Of a DNA stretch of 64,000 bases, positions 33,961 through 44,047 are shown one piece after another. The position numbers were made by a program, and so were the translations under genes. The stretch comes from Pseudomonas sp. KUIN-1 (lineage in GTDB: Bacteria; Pseudomonadota; Gammaproteobacteria; Pseudomonadales; Pseudomonadaceae). The stretch spans positions 4,719,501 to 4,783,500 of the forward strand of contig NZ_AP020337.1 in NCBI RefSeq assembly GCF_009176725.1, written 5' to 3'. The notes beneath the pieces were generated by a model, which was not told the DNA's origin, did not search any database, and saw only the letters and a program-made list of their open reading frames with translations. How positions within the stretch are numbered: position 1 is the first letter of the stretch; each line of letters begins with the position of its first letter.

Positions 33961-34587
33961 TCAGGACTCCTCCAGACCGGCCTGCTGCCAGCGTTTGAAG
34001 GCAGGCCATTGGTAGATGGTTTCGATGTAAGCCAGCGCTTCTGCGGGCAACTCGACACGATAGCTGCGCAGACGAATCGCCACCGGCGCGAAGAACGCAT
34101 CGGCAATGCTCGGCTTGCCGAACAGAAACGGACCGCTTTCGGCCGCCGCATTGCGGCATTCGGCCCACAGCTCGACAATACGGTCGATGTCGTTCTGGGT
34201 ATCGACCGGAATCACTTCCAGTGCCTGATCCTGACGCAGGTCCATCGGCATATTCGAACGCAGGCTGACAAAACCGCTGTGCATCTGCGCGCAGGCAGAA
34301 CGCGCCTGGGCACGTGCGGCGGTGTCGCTCGGCCACAGGTCGGCGTCCGGAAAACGCTCGACCAGGTATTCGCAAATGGCCAGCGAATCGATGATCGTGC
34401 CGTGCTTGCACTGCAACGCAGGGACCTTGCCGGTCGGTGAATACTTGAGAATGTTCGCGCGGGTGTCAGGCTGGTTCAGGCGGATGACCTGATCGGTGAA
34501 CGGAGCACCGGTCATTTCCAGCACCAGCCAGGGACGCAGCGACCAGGAGGAGTAGCGTTTGTCGCCGATAATCAGATGCAGGCTCAT
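33961..34587 (-). CDS. Glutathione S-transferase family protein
   Basis: 208 residues. The N-terminal thioredoxin-like domain starts MSLHLIIGDKRYSSWSLRPWLVLEM with the possible catalytic Ser in SSWSLRP, followed by the cis-Pro element KVPAL and the glutathione-binding DSLAICEYL; the C-terminal half is helical. The substrate is not predictable. It lies between argJ and the Nudix-TPS gene on the same strand and probably shares a transcript with both. Confidence 0.9.
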   Translation of the reverse strand: MSLHLIIGDKRYSSWSLRPWLVLEMTGAPFTDQVIRLNQPDTRANILKYSPTGKVPALQCKHGTIIDSLAICEYLVERFPDADLWPSDTAARAQARSACAQMHSGFVSLRSNMPMDLRQDQALEVIPVDTQNDIDRIVELWAECRNAAAESGPFLFGKPSIADAFFAPVAIRLRSYRVELPAEALAYIETIYQWPAFKRWQQAGLEES

Positions 34588-34644
34588 GGTTCAGCTCCAT
34601 TGAGCCCGGCGCGAAGACAGGATGCCGGCGCGCCGGGCATTGAA

Positions 34645-35862
34645 TCAGGTGCGGTATTCCGCATTGATCTTCACGTACTCGTGAGAAAGATCGGTGGTCC
34701 AGATCGTTTCGCTGCAATCGCCGCGGCCCAGCTCGATACGGATGGTGATTTCTTCTTCGGCCATGACCGCCGAGCCCTGCTCTTCGGTGTAGGTCGTGGC
34801 GCGGCAGCCCTGGCTGGCGATGCACACGCCCCCCAGGAATACGTCGATCTTGCTCACGTCCAGATCCGGCACACCGGCACGGCCGACCGCCGCCAGGATA
34901 CGTCCCCAGTTCGGGTCGGAGGCGAACAACGCGGTCTTGATCAGCGGCGAGTGGGCCACGGCATAGCCGACGTCCAGGCATTCCTGGTGATTGCCGCCAC
35001 CGTTGACTTCCACGGTCACGAACTTGGTCGCACCCTCACCGTCACGCACGATGGCCTGAGCGACCTCCATGCACACGTCGAACACGGCTTTCTTCAACGC
35101 TTCGAACAACGTGCCTTTGGCCTCGGTAATTTCCGGCAGGTCAGCCTGACCGGTGGCGATCAGCATGCAGCAATCGTTGGTCGAGGTGTCGCCATCGATG
35201 GTGATGCGGTTGAACGACTTGTTGGCGCTGTCACGAATCAGGTCCTGAAGCACGCTCTGCGCCACTTTGGCGTCGGTGGCGATGTAACCGAGCATGGTCG
35301 CCATGTTCGGGCGAATCATGCCTGCGCCCTTGCTGATGCCGGTCACAGTGACGGTCACGCCGTCATGGCTGAACTGACGGCTGGCGCCTTTGGGCAGGGT
35401 GTCGGTGGTCATGATCCCGGTCGCCGCAGCGGCCCAGTTATCCACAGACAGATCATCGATCGCGGCTTGCAGAGCGCCTTCGATCTTTTCCACCGGCAGC
35501 GGCTCGCCGATCACGCCCGTCGAGTAGGGCAGCACCGCCGAAGCATCGACGCCAGTCAGTTGCGCCAGCTTCTCGCAAGTACGACGCGCCGCAACCAGAC
35601 CCGGCTCGCCGGTGCCCGCATTGGCATTGCCGGTGTTGGTCAACAGATAACGCACAGTGCCCTGGACGCGCTGTTTGGCCAGAATGACCGGCGCTGCGCA
35701 GAACGCATTCAAGGTGAATACACCGGCAACGCTGGAGCCTTCGGCACAGCGCATGACCACAACATCCTTGCGCCCCGGGCGTTTGATGCCGGCAGAAGAA
35801 ATGCCAAGTTCAAAACCGGGAACCGGGTGCAACGCAGGCAAAGGACCAAGACCAACAGCCAT
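34645..35862 (-). CDS. argJ: Bifunctional ornithine acetyltransferase / N-acetylglutamate synthase ArgJ
   Basis: 405 residues. The self-cleavage motif PNMATMLG with the nucleophilic Thr (about residue 188), the oxyanion-hole Thr-Thr in GIMTTDTLPKG, and GDTSTNDC are present. ArgJ recycles the acetyl group from acetylornithine to glutamate in arginine synthesis. The ATG at 35862 gives MAVGLGPLP. It starts about 110 bp after secA, whose terminator lies between. Confidence 0.96.
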   Translation of the reverse strand: MAVGLGPLPALHPVPGFELGISSAGIKRPGRKDVVVMRCAEGSSVAGVFTLNAFCAAPVILAKQRVQGTVRYLLTNTGNANAGTGEPGLVAARRTCEKLAQLTGVDASAVLPYSTGVIGEPLPVEKIEGALQAAIDDLSVDNWAAAATGIMTTDTLPKGASRQFSHDGVTVTVTGISKGAGMIRPNMATMLGYIATDAKVAQSVLQDLIRDSANKSFNRITIDGDTSTNDCCMLIATGQADLPEITEAKGTLFEALKKAVFDVCMEVAQAIVRDGEGATKFVTVEVNGGGNHQECLDVGYAVAHSPLIKTALFASDPNWGRILAAVGRAGVPDLDVSKIDVFLGGVCIASQGCRATTYTEEQGSAVMAEEEITIRIELGRGDCSETIWTTDLSHEYVKINAEYRT

Positions 35863-35915
35863 CGGGGTGCTCCTCATGGAGTGTGGCGCCGTCCGCATCG
35901 GTACGGCGCTCAATG

Positions 35916-35949
35916 AAAAAACGCCGCGACGGGCAAGCCGGTCGCGGCG
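35916..35949 (-). terminator. Terminator of secA
   Basis: On the minus strand a 9-bp stem (35941-35949 with 35922-35930) closes a 10-base loop and is followed by a run of six T (35916-35921). Confidence 0.88.
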
Positions 35950-35971
35950 CAGGTATTACACGGTCAAAGGC

Positions 35972-38713
35972 TTAGTTGATCTGGCCGTGACAGTGCTTGA
36001 ATTTCTTGCCCGAACCACACCAGCACAGCTCGTTGCGACCCAGCTTCTGGTCGTTGCGAACCGGCTCGGATGCAACGGCAACAGGCGCTTCGCCACCCTC
36101 TTCGTCGAGCAGCGGTTGCTCGATGCCCGGGGCAGGCGCGTGTTCGAACTGCATGCGACTGGCCAGCTCTTCGGCGTCCTGACGCAGGCGTGCCTCTTCT
36201 TCCTCTGGATCTTCGCGACGAACCTGAACATGCGAGAGCACACGGATGGTGTCGCGCTTGATCGAGTCGAGCAGTTCCTGGAACAGCGTGAAGGACTCGC
36301 GCTTGTATTCCTGCTTCGGGTTCTTCTGAGCGTAGCCGCGCAGGTGGATACCGTGACGCAGGTGGTCCATGGTCGACAGGTGATCTTTCCACAGGTCGTC
36401 CAGCACGCGCAGGAGGATCTGCTTCTCGAAGGAGCGCAGCGCTTCGGCGCTGGCCTGGTCTTCCTTCTCGTTGTACGCCACCAGCAACTGCGCCATGATT
36501 TTTTCGCGCAGGCTGTCTTCGTGCAGCTTGTCGTCTTCGTCGAGCCACTGCTGGATCGGCAGTTGAACCGCGAAGTCGGTATTGAGCGCCGATTCCAGGC
36601 CTGCAACATTCCACTGCTCCGGCAGCGACTGTGGCGGAATGTGCTGGCTGATCAGGTTGTTGAGCACTTCCTCGCGGAAGTCGGCAATGGTCTCGCCAAT
36701 GTTCTCGGCAGCCAACAACGTGTTACGCATGTGATAAATCACTTTACGCTGCTCGTTGGCCACGTCATCGAATTCAAGCAACTGTTTGCGGATGTCGAAG
36801 TTGCGACCTTCCACCTTGCGCTGCGCTTTTTCGATGGCGTTGGTCACCATGCGATGCTCGATGGCCTCGCCGGACTGCATACCCAGCGCCTTCATGAAGT
36901 TCTTCACCCGGTCAGAGGCAAAGATGCGCATCAGGCTGTCTTCGAGCGACAGGTAGAAACGGCTGGAGCCGGTGTCGCCCTGACGGCCGGCACGACCGCG
37001 CAGCTGGTTGTCGATACGACGCGATTCGTGACGCTCGGAGGCGATGACGTGCAGGCCGCCCGCTTCGATCACCTGCTGATGGCGCTTCTGCCAGTCAGCC
37101 TTGATCTGTGCGATCTGCTCGGGGGTCGGGTCTTCCAGATTGGCAACCTCGACTTCCCAGTTGCCGCCCAGCAGGATGTCGGTACCACGACCAGCCATGT
37201 TGGTGGCGATGGTCAACGCACCCGGACGACCGGCCTGCGCAATGATTTCCGCTTCCTTTTCGTGGAACTTGGCGTTCAGAACCTTGTGCTCGATGCCTTC
37301 CTTGTTGAGCAGATTGGACATGTGCTCGGAAGTTTCGATGGTCGCCGTACCGACCAGTACCGGACGGTTTTCCGCGATGCAGGCCTTGATGTCGGTGACG
37401 ATGGCGGCGTACTTCTCTTCCGCCGTCAGATAGACCAGGTCGTTGAAGTCCTTACGCGCCAAAGGCTTGTTCGGCGGGATGACCATGACGGCCAGGTTGT
37501 AGATCTGGTGGAATTCGAACGCTTCGGTGTCGGCGGTACCGGTCATGCCGGACAGCTTGTTGTACAGACGGAAGTAGTTCTGGAACGTGGTCGATGCCAG
37601 GGTCTGGCTTTCGGCCTGAATGTTCAGACCTTCCTTGGCTTCGATGGCCTGGTGCAGACCTTCGGACAGGCGACGGCCCGGCATGGTCCGGCCGGTGTGT
37701 TCGTCGACCAGCAGCACCTGACCGTCCGAAACGATGTATTCGACGTTGCGGTTGAACAGCTTGTGCGCACGCAGACCGGCATAGACGTGAGTCAGCAGGC
37801 CCAGGTTATGCGCCGAGTACAGGCTCTCGCCTTCGGCCAGCAGGCCGACTTCGGTGAGCATTTCTTCGATGAACTGGTGACCGGCTTCGTTCAGTTCGAC
37901 CTGACGGGTTTTCTCGTCAACGGTGAAATGCCCCGGCTTGGTGACTTCGCCTTCCACTTCCTCGATATGCTGCTCGAGCTTGGGGATCAGGCGGTTGATT
38001 TCGGTGTACAGCTTGGAGCTGTCTTCAGCCTGACCGGAGATGATCAGCGGCGTACGCGCTTCGTCGATCAGAATCGAGTCGACTTCGTCGATCACGGCAA
38101 AATTGAGTTCACGCTGGAACTTGTCGTCCATGCTGAACGCCATGTTGTCGCGCAGGTAATCGAAACCGTATTCGTTGTTGGTGCCGTACGTGATATCGGC
38201 AGCGTAGGCGGCGCGCTTCTCTTCTGGCGGCTGGAATGGCGTGACGATGCCTACGGTCAGGCCGAGGAATTCGTACAGCGGACGCATCCAGTTGGCATCG
38301 CGGCGAGCGAGGTAGTCGTTCACGGTAACCACGTGAACGCCCTTGCCGGACAATGCGTTGAGGTAGACAGCCAGCGTACCGACCAGGGTTTTACCTTCAC
38401 CGGTACGCATTTCCGCGATCTGACCTTCGTGCAGGGTCATGCCGCCGATCAACTGGACGTCGAAGTGGCGCATGCCCATGACGCGCTTGCCCGCTTCACG
38501 AGCGACAGCAAAGGCTTCCGGGAGCAATTGATCGAGGGTCTCGCCTTTGGCTATGCGGGCCTTGAACTCTTCGGTCTTGGCGCGCAGTTGCTCGTCCGAA
38601 AGGGCCACCATTTGCTCTTCGAAGGCATTGACGATCTGTACCGTCTTGAGCATGCGTTTTACTTCACGCTCGTTCTTGCTTCCAAAAAGTTTTTTCAACA
38701 AAGGCGCAAACAT
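35972..38713 (-). CDS. secA: Preprotein translocase ATPase SecA
   Basis: 913 residues. Walker A MRTGEGKTLVG (about residues 102-112), Walker B VIDEVDSILIDEARTPL, DEAD-like features, the preprotein cross-linking domain, helical wing and scaffold, and the C-terminal zinc motif CWCGSGKKFKHCH are all present. SecA drives secretory proteins through SecYEG. ATG at 38713 gives MFAPLLKKLFGS. It is divergent from dciA, separated by 305 bp. Confidence 0.98.
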   Translation of the reverse strand: MFAPLLKKLFGSKNEREVKRMLKTVQIVNAFEEQMVALSDEQLRAKTEEFKARIAKGETLDQLLPEAFAVAREAGKRVMGMRHFDVQLIGGMTLHEGQIAEMRTGEGKTLVGTLAVYLNALSGKGVHVVTVNDYLARRDANWMRPLYEFLGLTVGIVTPFQPPEEKRAAYAADITYGTNNEYGFDYLRDNMAFSMDDKFQRELNFAVIDEVDSILIDEARTPLIISGQAEDSSKLYTEINRLIPKLEQHIEEVEGEVTKPGHFTVDEKTRQVELNEAGHQFIEEMLTEVGLLAEGESLYSAHNLGLLTHVYAGLRAHKLFNRNVEYIVSDGQVLLVDEHTGRTMPGRRLSEGLHQAIEAKEGLNIQAESQTLASTTFQNYFRLYNKLSGMTGTADTEAFEFHQIYNLAVMVIPPNKPLARKDFNDLVYLTAEEKYAAIVTDIKACIAENRPVLVGTATIETSEHMSNLLNKEGIEHKVLNAKFHEKEAEIIAQAGRPGALTIATNMAGRGTDILLGGNWEVEVANLEDPTPEQIAQIKADWQKRHQQVIEAGGLHVIASERHESRRIDNQLRGRAGRQGDTGSSRFYLSLEDSLMRIFASDRVKNFMKALGMQSGEAIEHRMVTNAIEKAQRKVEGRNFDIRKQLLEFDDVANEQRKVIYHMRNTLLAAENIGETIADFREEVLNNLISQHIPPQSLPEQWNVAGLESALNTDFAVQLPIQQWLDEDDKLHEDSLREKIMAQLLVAYNEKEDQASAEALRSFEKQILLRVLDDLWKDHLSTMDHLRHGIHLRGYAQKNPKQEYKRESFTLFQELLDSIKRDTIRVLSHVQVRREDPEEEEARLRQDAEELASRMQFEHAPAPGIEQPLLDEEGGEAPVAVASEPVRNDQKLGRNELCWCGSGKKFKHCHGQIN

Positions 38714-39018
38714 ATCGACAGGATCTTCCACACATAGGAATGGAGGGCGGCCCCGTGAGTCGCCCGTGCAGCCCAGATGGCCGCATGCGAACGAGCATTC
38801 TACCCGGAAACGATGGTGAGGAAAGTGGCGTTATTCCACGATGCTGGCACAGCGCTGTGACGGGGCAGGTTTACAATGGGGCCATTTTCAAGCACTTCAA
38901 CCCGTTATCCGGGGAAGTTACTCATTGATTTGCATATGAAAGCACGGAAATGCCCTGAAAAGCAGCCGTCAGAACGCTTTCTGTTAAGATGTTCATCTTG
39001 TTACCCAGGCATCCCTCC
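38714..39018. other. Divergent promoter region between secA and dciA, no gene
   Basis: 305 bp without a supportable gene. The part near dciA is AT-richer and includes TAAGAT (38985-38990), a possible -10 for dciA without a clear -35. I could not identify the secA promoter with confidence. Confidence 0.4.
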
Positions 39019-39474
39019 ATGGCCTTTCGTCCTCTGAACGCCCGCCCGCCCGCTGTTCTGCTGCGTGAAGCCAAGCCCCTGAAGGCTATATTTCGCCACG
39101 CCGAACGCCTCAGCCACCTGCAGCGCCTGCTCGAAAGCCAGCTGCAGCCTGCGGCTCGCGAGCATTGTCGCGTGGCCTCGTGGCGCGAGGGCACCTTGTT
39201 GCTGATCGTGACGGACGGTCACTGGGCCACGCGCCTGCGCTACCAGCAGAAACGCCTGCACCGGCAAATGATGGCCTTCGACGAATTCATCAACCTGACC
39301 CGCATTGTGTTCAAGGTGCAGCCGCCTGAAGCGCCACGCGGGGCGGCCACGCACACGATCGATCTGTCGGCAGTGGCTGCCGAAAACATTCAGGCCACCG
39401 CTGAAGGCATCACCGATCCACGCCTGCGTGCCGCACTTGAACGGCTGGCCAGCCATGCAAAGGACAGGAAGTAA
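39019..39474 (+). CDS. dciA: DciA-type (DUF721) replicative-helicase partner
   Basis: 151 residues of the DUF721 family: LSHLQRLLESQLQPAAREHCRVASWREGTLLLIVTDGHWATRLRYQQ is the conserved core, split here as CRVASWREGTLLLIV near residue 53 and WATRLRYQ near 75. In bacteria without DnaC or DnaI this protein assists DnaB loading at replication initiation. ATG at 39019 yields MAFRPLNARPPA. It is the only plus-strand gene between secA and the division cluster. Confidence 0.88.
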   Translation: MAFRPLNARPPAVLLREAKPLKAIFRHAERLSHLQRLLESQLQPAAREHCRVASWREGTLLLIVTDGHWATRLRYQQKRLHRQMMAFDEFINLTRIVFKVQPPEAPRGAATHTIDLSAVAAENIQATAEGITDPRLRAALERLASHAKDRK

Positions 39475-39531
39475 GCCTGCCTGATCGCTGCAAGGCCTCC
39501 GCGAGCACTGACTTCCCCTGAATAAACCCAT

Positions 39532-39559
39532 AAAAAAAGGCCACCCGAGGGCAGCCTTT
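39532..39559 (-). terminator. Terminator of lpxC (end of the division cluster)
   Basis: On the minus strand AAAGGC and GCCTTT arms with inner CCC/GGG pairing (39536-39559) precede a T run (39532-39538). Confidence 0.85.
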
Positions 39560-39590
39560 AAAGAACAAAAGGAAAGAGAGTAAAGCTTGC

Positions 39591-40502
39591 TTACACGGCC
39601 GCGACAGGGCGCATGTAAGAAATTGGTGCCGTACTGGCATCCTCGAAAGTCACCACTTCCCAAGCGTCTTTCTGCTCGATCAACGTGCGCAGCAGACGGT
39701 TGTTCAGTGCATGCCCCGATTTGAAACCCCGGAACTCACCTATCAGGCTGTTGCCCAGCAGGTAGAGGTCACCGATGGCGTCGAGGATTTTGTGTTTGAC
39801 GAATTCGTCCTCGTAACGCAGGCCGTCTTCGTTCAGTACACCGTCCTTGTCGACCACGATGGCGTTTTCCACGCTGCCGCCGAGTGCGAGGTTGTGCTTG
39901 CGCAGGTACTCGATATCACTCATGAACCCGAAGGTCCGGGCACGGCTGACTTCCTTCACGAAGGAAGTGCTGGAAAAGTCCACGCTTGCACTCTGGGTGC
40001 GGTCACGGAAGACGGGGTGATCGAAATCGATCTCGAAACTGACCTTAAACCCTTCGAAAGGCACGAAGGTAGCGCGTTTACCGCCCTCCTCCACCGTGAC
40101 TTCACGCAGGATACGGATGAATTTCTTCGGCGCGTCCTGTTCTTCCAGGCCTGCCGATTGAATCAGGAATACGAAAGGGCCTGCGCTGCCGTCCATGATA
40201 GGAACTTCGGAGGCAGAGAGCTCGACGTAGGCGTTATCGATGCCAAGGCCAGCCATGGCCGAGAGCAAGTGTTCTACCGTGTCGACTTTGACATCACCAT
40301 TGACCAGAGTGGTCGACAGAGTGGTGTCACCGACGTTTTCCGCACGCGCAGGGATCTGCACGACGGGGTCAAGGTCAGCTCGGCAAAACACAATGCCGGT
40401 ATTCACAGGTGCGGGCTTGAGGGTCAGGTAAACCTTCTCCCCGGAGTGCAGGCCTACACCTGTGGCACGGATAATATTTTTCAGGGTGCGTTGTTTAATC
40501 AT
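39591..40502 (-). CDS. lpxC: UDP-3-O-acyl-N-acetylglucosamine deacetylase LpxC
   Basis: 303 residues. The zinc ligands are His78 in [10 protein letters not shown], His in [14 protein letters not shown] with its Asp four residues later, and the catalytic His in SGHALNN. LpxC carries out the first committed step of lipid A synthesis in the cytoplasm. It follows ftsZ by 112 bp and closes the mra cluster, as in other gammaproteobacteria. Confidence 0.98.
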
Positions 40503-40614
40503 GGCATGGGCCGCTTCAGCGCAAGTTGCGAACTGGTATCAACAAAGGCTGGCGATGATAGCAGACCATGCCTTTGCTGAACACCAATCACCCTAATACC
40601 CCTGATACATTTCA

Positions 40615-41802
40615 TCAATCGGCCTGACGACGCAGGAAAGCCGGGATGTCCAGGTAATCAAGATCATCGTTGGGATTCATCTTCGCCGCGGCTGTAGCGC
40701 CTGCGTGTGCCTGATTGCGCATCACGGTAGGACGATCCAGGTCACGGTAGTTGACCGACGGTGCTTCCTGGCGGGACGCCTGCTGTGTAGGAGCCTGCTG
40801 GGTGGTCTGCAACGTGTTATCAATGACCTTGACAGGTTTCTCGATTTTCGCGCCCAGGCCGGTGGCAACCACGGTCACGTGCAACTCGTCACGCATATCC
40901 GGATCGATAACGGTACCGACCTTGACCATCGCGTGCTCGGAAGCGAACGCCTCGATGATGCTACCCACGTCCGAGTACTCACCCAGAGACAGGTCAGGAC
41001 CGGCAGTGATGTTGACCAGGATGCCGCGAGCGCCCTGCAGGTTGACGTCTTCGAGCAACGGGTTGCGGATGGCCGCTTCAGTCGCTTCACGTGCACGGTT
41101 AGGACCGCTGGCGCAGCCAGTGCCCATCATCGCCATGCCCATTTCGCTCATCACGGTACGCACGTCGGCGAAGTCGACGTTGATCATGCCCGGACGCTTG
41201 ATGATGTCGGAGATACCGCGAACGGCACCGGCCAGTACATCGTCAGCCTTGGCGAAAGCCGACAGCAGGCTGGCGTCTTTACCGAGGATGGTCAGCAGCT
41301 TCTCGTTGGGGATGGTGATCAACGAGTCGACGCTTTCGGACAGCATGCGGATGCCTTCATCGGCGATCTGCATACGCTTGCGACCTTCGAACGGGAACGG
41401 ACGGGTCACGACTGCGACCGTCAGAATGCCCATTTCCTTGGCCACTTCAGCAATGATCGGGGCTGCACCGGTACCGGTACCGCCGCCCATGCCCGTGGTG
41501 ATGAAAACCATGTTGGTGCCCTGCAGAACTTCTGCAATGCGCTCACGATCTTCCAGTGCGGCCTGACGACCGACTTCAGGGTTGGCGCCAGCGCCAAGGC
41601 CTTTGGTCACGCCGGTGCCCAGTTGCAGAATGGTCCGCGCGCCGATGTTTTTCAGCGCTTGAGCATCAGTGTTGGCGCAGATGAATTCCACGCCTTCGAT
41701 GTTGCTCTTGACCATGTGATTGACAGCGTTGCCGCCACCACCGCCTACGCCGATAACCTTGATAACCGGGCTTTGCGGGACGTTGTCTACGAGTTCGAAC
41801 AT
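40615..41802 (-). CDS. ftsZ: Cell division GTPase FtsZ
   Basis: 395 residues. Tubulin signature GGGTGTGAAP (about residues 104-113), N-terminal GVGGGGGNAVNHM, T7 synergy loop NVDFADVRTVM and the conserved C-terminal peptide DYLDIPAFLRRQAD that binds FtsA and ZipA are present. It polymerises into the Z-ring. It lies 101 bp after ftsA. Confidence 0.98.
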   Translation of the reverse strand: MFELVDNVPQSPVIKVIGVGGGGGNAVNHMVKSNIEGVEFICANTDAQALKNIGARTILQLGTGVTKGLGAGANPEVGRQAALEDRERIAEVLQGTNMVFITTGMGGGTGTGAAPIIAEVAKEMGILTVAVVTRPFPFEGRKRMQIADEGIRMLSESVDSLITIPNEKLLTILGKDASLLSAFAKADDVLAGAVRGISDIIKRPGMINVDFADVRTVMSEMGMAMMGTGCASGPNRAREATEAAIRNPLLEDVNLQGARGILVNITAGPDLSLGEYSDVGSIIEAFASEHAMVKVGTVIDPDMRDELHVTVVATGLGAKIEKPVKVIDNTLQTTQQAPTQQASRQEAPSVNYRDLDRPTVMRNQAHAGATAAAKMNPNDDLDYLDIPAFLRRQAD

Positions 41803-41903
41803 TTTCTCTCTCCTTCCGCTTTCTAGTTAGTTTTGCCTACTGCCTGCCGATATTGCTGGTGAAGCCCTGAATCTGAAGCCATGAAACCGTTGAACGTTGA
41901 AAC

Positions 41904-43160
41904 CTAGAAATTGCCCTGCACCCAACGCTTGATACGCTCAAGCACCGGTGCCTTGGTTTCGTCGCTGTAACTGCTGTTGCCGACAATCCCGGACAGCGAA
42001 ATGCCATCCGATTGTTTTTGCAGCCCGTACATCAACAGACCTACGCCGGTTGAGTAGATCGGGTTGCGCACAACATCAGCGAGCCCTTTGACGCTGTGCG
42101 GTACGCCCAGGCGGACCGGCATGTGGAAGATTTCCTCGGCCAGTTCGACCGCACCTTCCATTTTCGCTGTGCCCCCGGTCAGCACGATGCCAGCCGGGAT
42201 CAGGTCTTCGTAGCCGCTGCGGCGCAGTTCGGCCTGGATCAGGGTGAACAGCTCGTCGTAACGAGGCTCTACCACTTCGGCCAGGGCCTGACGCGACAGC
42301 TCGCGAGGTGGACGGTCGCCCACGCTCGGCACTTTGATGGTTTCGCCTGCACCGGCCAGCTTGGCCAGCGCACAGGCATAACGAATCTTGATTTCTTCGG
42401 CGTACTGGGTCGGAGTGCGCAACGCCATGGCGATGTCGTTGGTCACCTGGTCACCCGCAATCGGGATGACCGCCGTGTGGCGAATGGCGCCTTCGGTGAA
42501 GATCGCGATGTCGGTGGTGCCGCCGCCGATGTCCACCAGGCAGACACCCAGTTCTTTCTCGTCATCGGTCAGCACGGAATACGCCGAGGCCAACTGCTCG
42601 AGGATGATGTCATCGACTTCCAGACCGCAGCGACGCACGCACTTCTCGATGTTCTGCGCCGCGTTCACTGCACAGGTCACCACGTGGACCTTGGCTTCCA
42701 GACGTACGCCGGACATGCCCAGGGGCTCACGCACGCCTTCCTGGTTATCGATCACGTAATCCTGAGGCAGGGTGTGCAACACGCGCTGGTCGGCAGGAAT
42801 GGCCACCGCCTGAGCAGCATCGAGCACACGCTCCAGGTCCGCAGAGCTGACTTCGCGATCACGAATCGCCACGATGCCGTGCGAGTTCAGGCTGCGAATG
42901 TGGCTGCCCGCCACGCCAACGAATGCCGAGTGGATACGGCAGCCGGCCATCAACTGCGCTTCTTCGATTGCGCGCTGGATCGACTGCACGGTCGACTCGA
43001 TATTCACCACCACGCCCTTTTTCAGGCCGCGGGAGGGATGGGTACCGATACCCACGATTTCCAGCGAGCCATCGGCCGCGACTTCGCCTACCAGTGCCAC
43101 CACCTTGGAGGTACCGATATCCAGCCCGACGATCATTTTGCCGCTTTGCACATTTGCCAT
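41904..43160 (-). CDS. ftsA: Cell division protein FtsA
   Basis: 418 residues, actin-like. Phosphate 1 loop GLDIGTSKVVALVG (about 13-26), phosphate 2 LVDIGGGTTDIAIF, adenosine loop VLTGGTAKMEG, and the amphipathic membrane-targeting helix VLERIKRWVQGNF at the C-terminus. It tethers FtsZ to the membrane. ATG at 43160 was chosen; it lies 14 bp after the ftsQ stop. Confidence 0.98.
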   Translation of the reverse strand: MANVQSGKMIVGLDIGTSKVVALVGEVAADGSLEIVGIGTHPSRGLKKGVVVNIESTVQSIQRAIEEAQLMAGCRIHSAFVGVAGSHIRSLNSHGIVAIRDREVSSADLERVLDAAQAVAIPADQRVLHTLPQDYVIDNQEGVREPLGMSGVRLEAKVHVVTCAVNAAQNIEKCVRRCGLEVDDIILEQLASAYSVLTDDEKELGVCLVDIGGGTTDIAIFTEGAIRHTAVIPIAGDQVTNDIAMALRTPTQYAEEIKIRYACALAKLAGAGETIKVPSVGDRPPRELSRQALAEVVEPRYDELFTLIQAELRRSGYEDLIPAGIVLTGGTAKMEGAVELAEEIFHMPVRLGVPHSVKGLADVVRNPIYSTGVGLLMYGLQKQSDGISLSGIVGNSSYSDETKAPVLERIKRWVQGNF

Positions 43161-43174
43161 GGTCCTGCCTCTTA

Positions 43175-44044
43175 TCAATTCTTCGCGACGGCGGGTTTTT
43201 CCGTCGCCGGCGCTGCCTGTTCGCGCCAACCGACCGCAAGGCCGTTGGAGTAACGCAAGTCGACGCGCGCGATATTCGTTATTTGGTCTTTCAGCGTTTT
43301 GTCGTAAATCGCGATGAAGCGGCGCATTTTTTCGACAAGGTGGTCGCGTCCAAGCAACAATTCGATACCCGGGCCAGCACTACCGGCACCTGTTGTCAGG
43401 AACCAGCTGCCACGCTCGCGCAGTTCCAGGCGCACGATGGAGAAGCCCAGCGGGCGCAACATCTGACTCAACACCTGATACTGCTGCATCACCTGCTGCT
43501 GGGCCCGCTGCGGGCCGAACAACTGGGGAAGATGTTCGTAATTGGACAGTTCACGCGGTGTGAAAGCCTGCCCCTGGTTATTCAACAGCGCTTCATCGCC
43601 CCAACGGGCAACCGGCAATTGCTCTTCAAGACGAATCACTACCTGATCCGGCCATACACGACGGACCTCGGCGTGCGCGATCCATGGCATCTGCTCAAGC
43701 TCGGTGCGCATGGCCGCCAGATCGATCTTGAAAAAGCTCGACGCCACATAAGGCGCAATCCGCTGCTGCACAGCCTGCTGGCTGATGTAACTCAAATCGC
43801 CCTGCACGTTGATGCGGGTGATCGGGCGGTCGGCGTACGGCAGCAGACGCTGTGCTGCCTCATAAGTACCGAAGCCCAGAACCACCAACAGCACGGGCCA
43901 GAGCAGACGCTTCAGAAAACTGAAGTTGGCCTTGGGCAGGCGCGCCGACAAGGGCTCCTTGGCCACCATACGGCTGGCGCCGCGCGGCACCGGCTTGTTG
44001 CGGCCGGTTGCAGGTGGCTGAGGACGTGTCGACGGGCCGTACAT
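43175..44044 (-). CDS. ftsQ: Cell division protein FtsQ
   Basis: 289 residues. A cytoplasmic N-terminus of about 45 residues, one membrane span at about 46-63, the POTRA domain beginning ITRINVQGDLSYISQQAVQ, and the beta domain VRRVWPDQVVIRLEEQLPVARW. It forms the FtsQLB complex in the divisome. Its ATG is 3 bp after the ddlB stop. Confidence 0.96.
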   Translation of the reverse strand: MYGPSTRPQPPATGRNKPVPRGASRMVAKEPLSARLPKANFSFLKRLLWPVLLVVLGFGTYEAAQRLLPYADRPITRINVQGDLSYISQQAVQQRIAPYVASSFFKIDLAAMRTELEQMPWIAHAEVRRVWPDQVVIRLEEQLPVARWGDEALLNNQGQAFTPRELSNYEHLPQLFGPQRAQQQVMQQYQVLSQMLRPLGFSIVRLELRERGSWFLTTGAGSAGPGIELLLGRDHLVEKMRRFIAIYDKTLKDQITNIARVDLRYSNGLAVGWREQAAPATEKPAVAKN

Positions 44045-44047
44045 GCC

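Noticed and set aside
35657..38737. 1026-codon open frame on the plus strand opposite secA
   Set aside because: It is antisense to a certain secA gene, has low-complexity shadow composition, and no recognisable motifs or ribosome site; long antisense frames are common in high-GC DNA.
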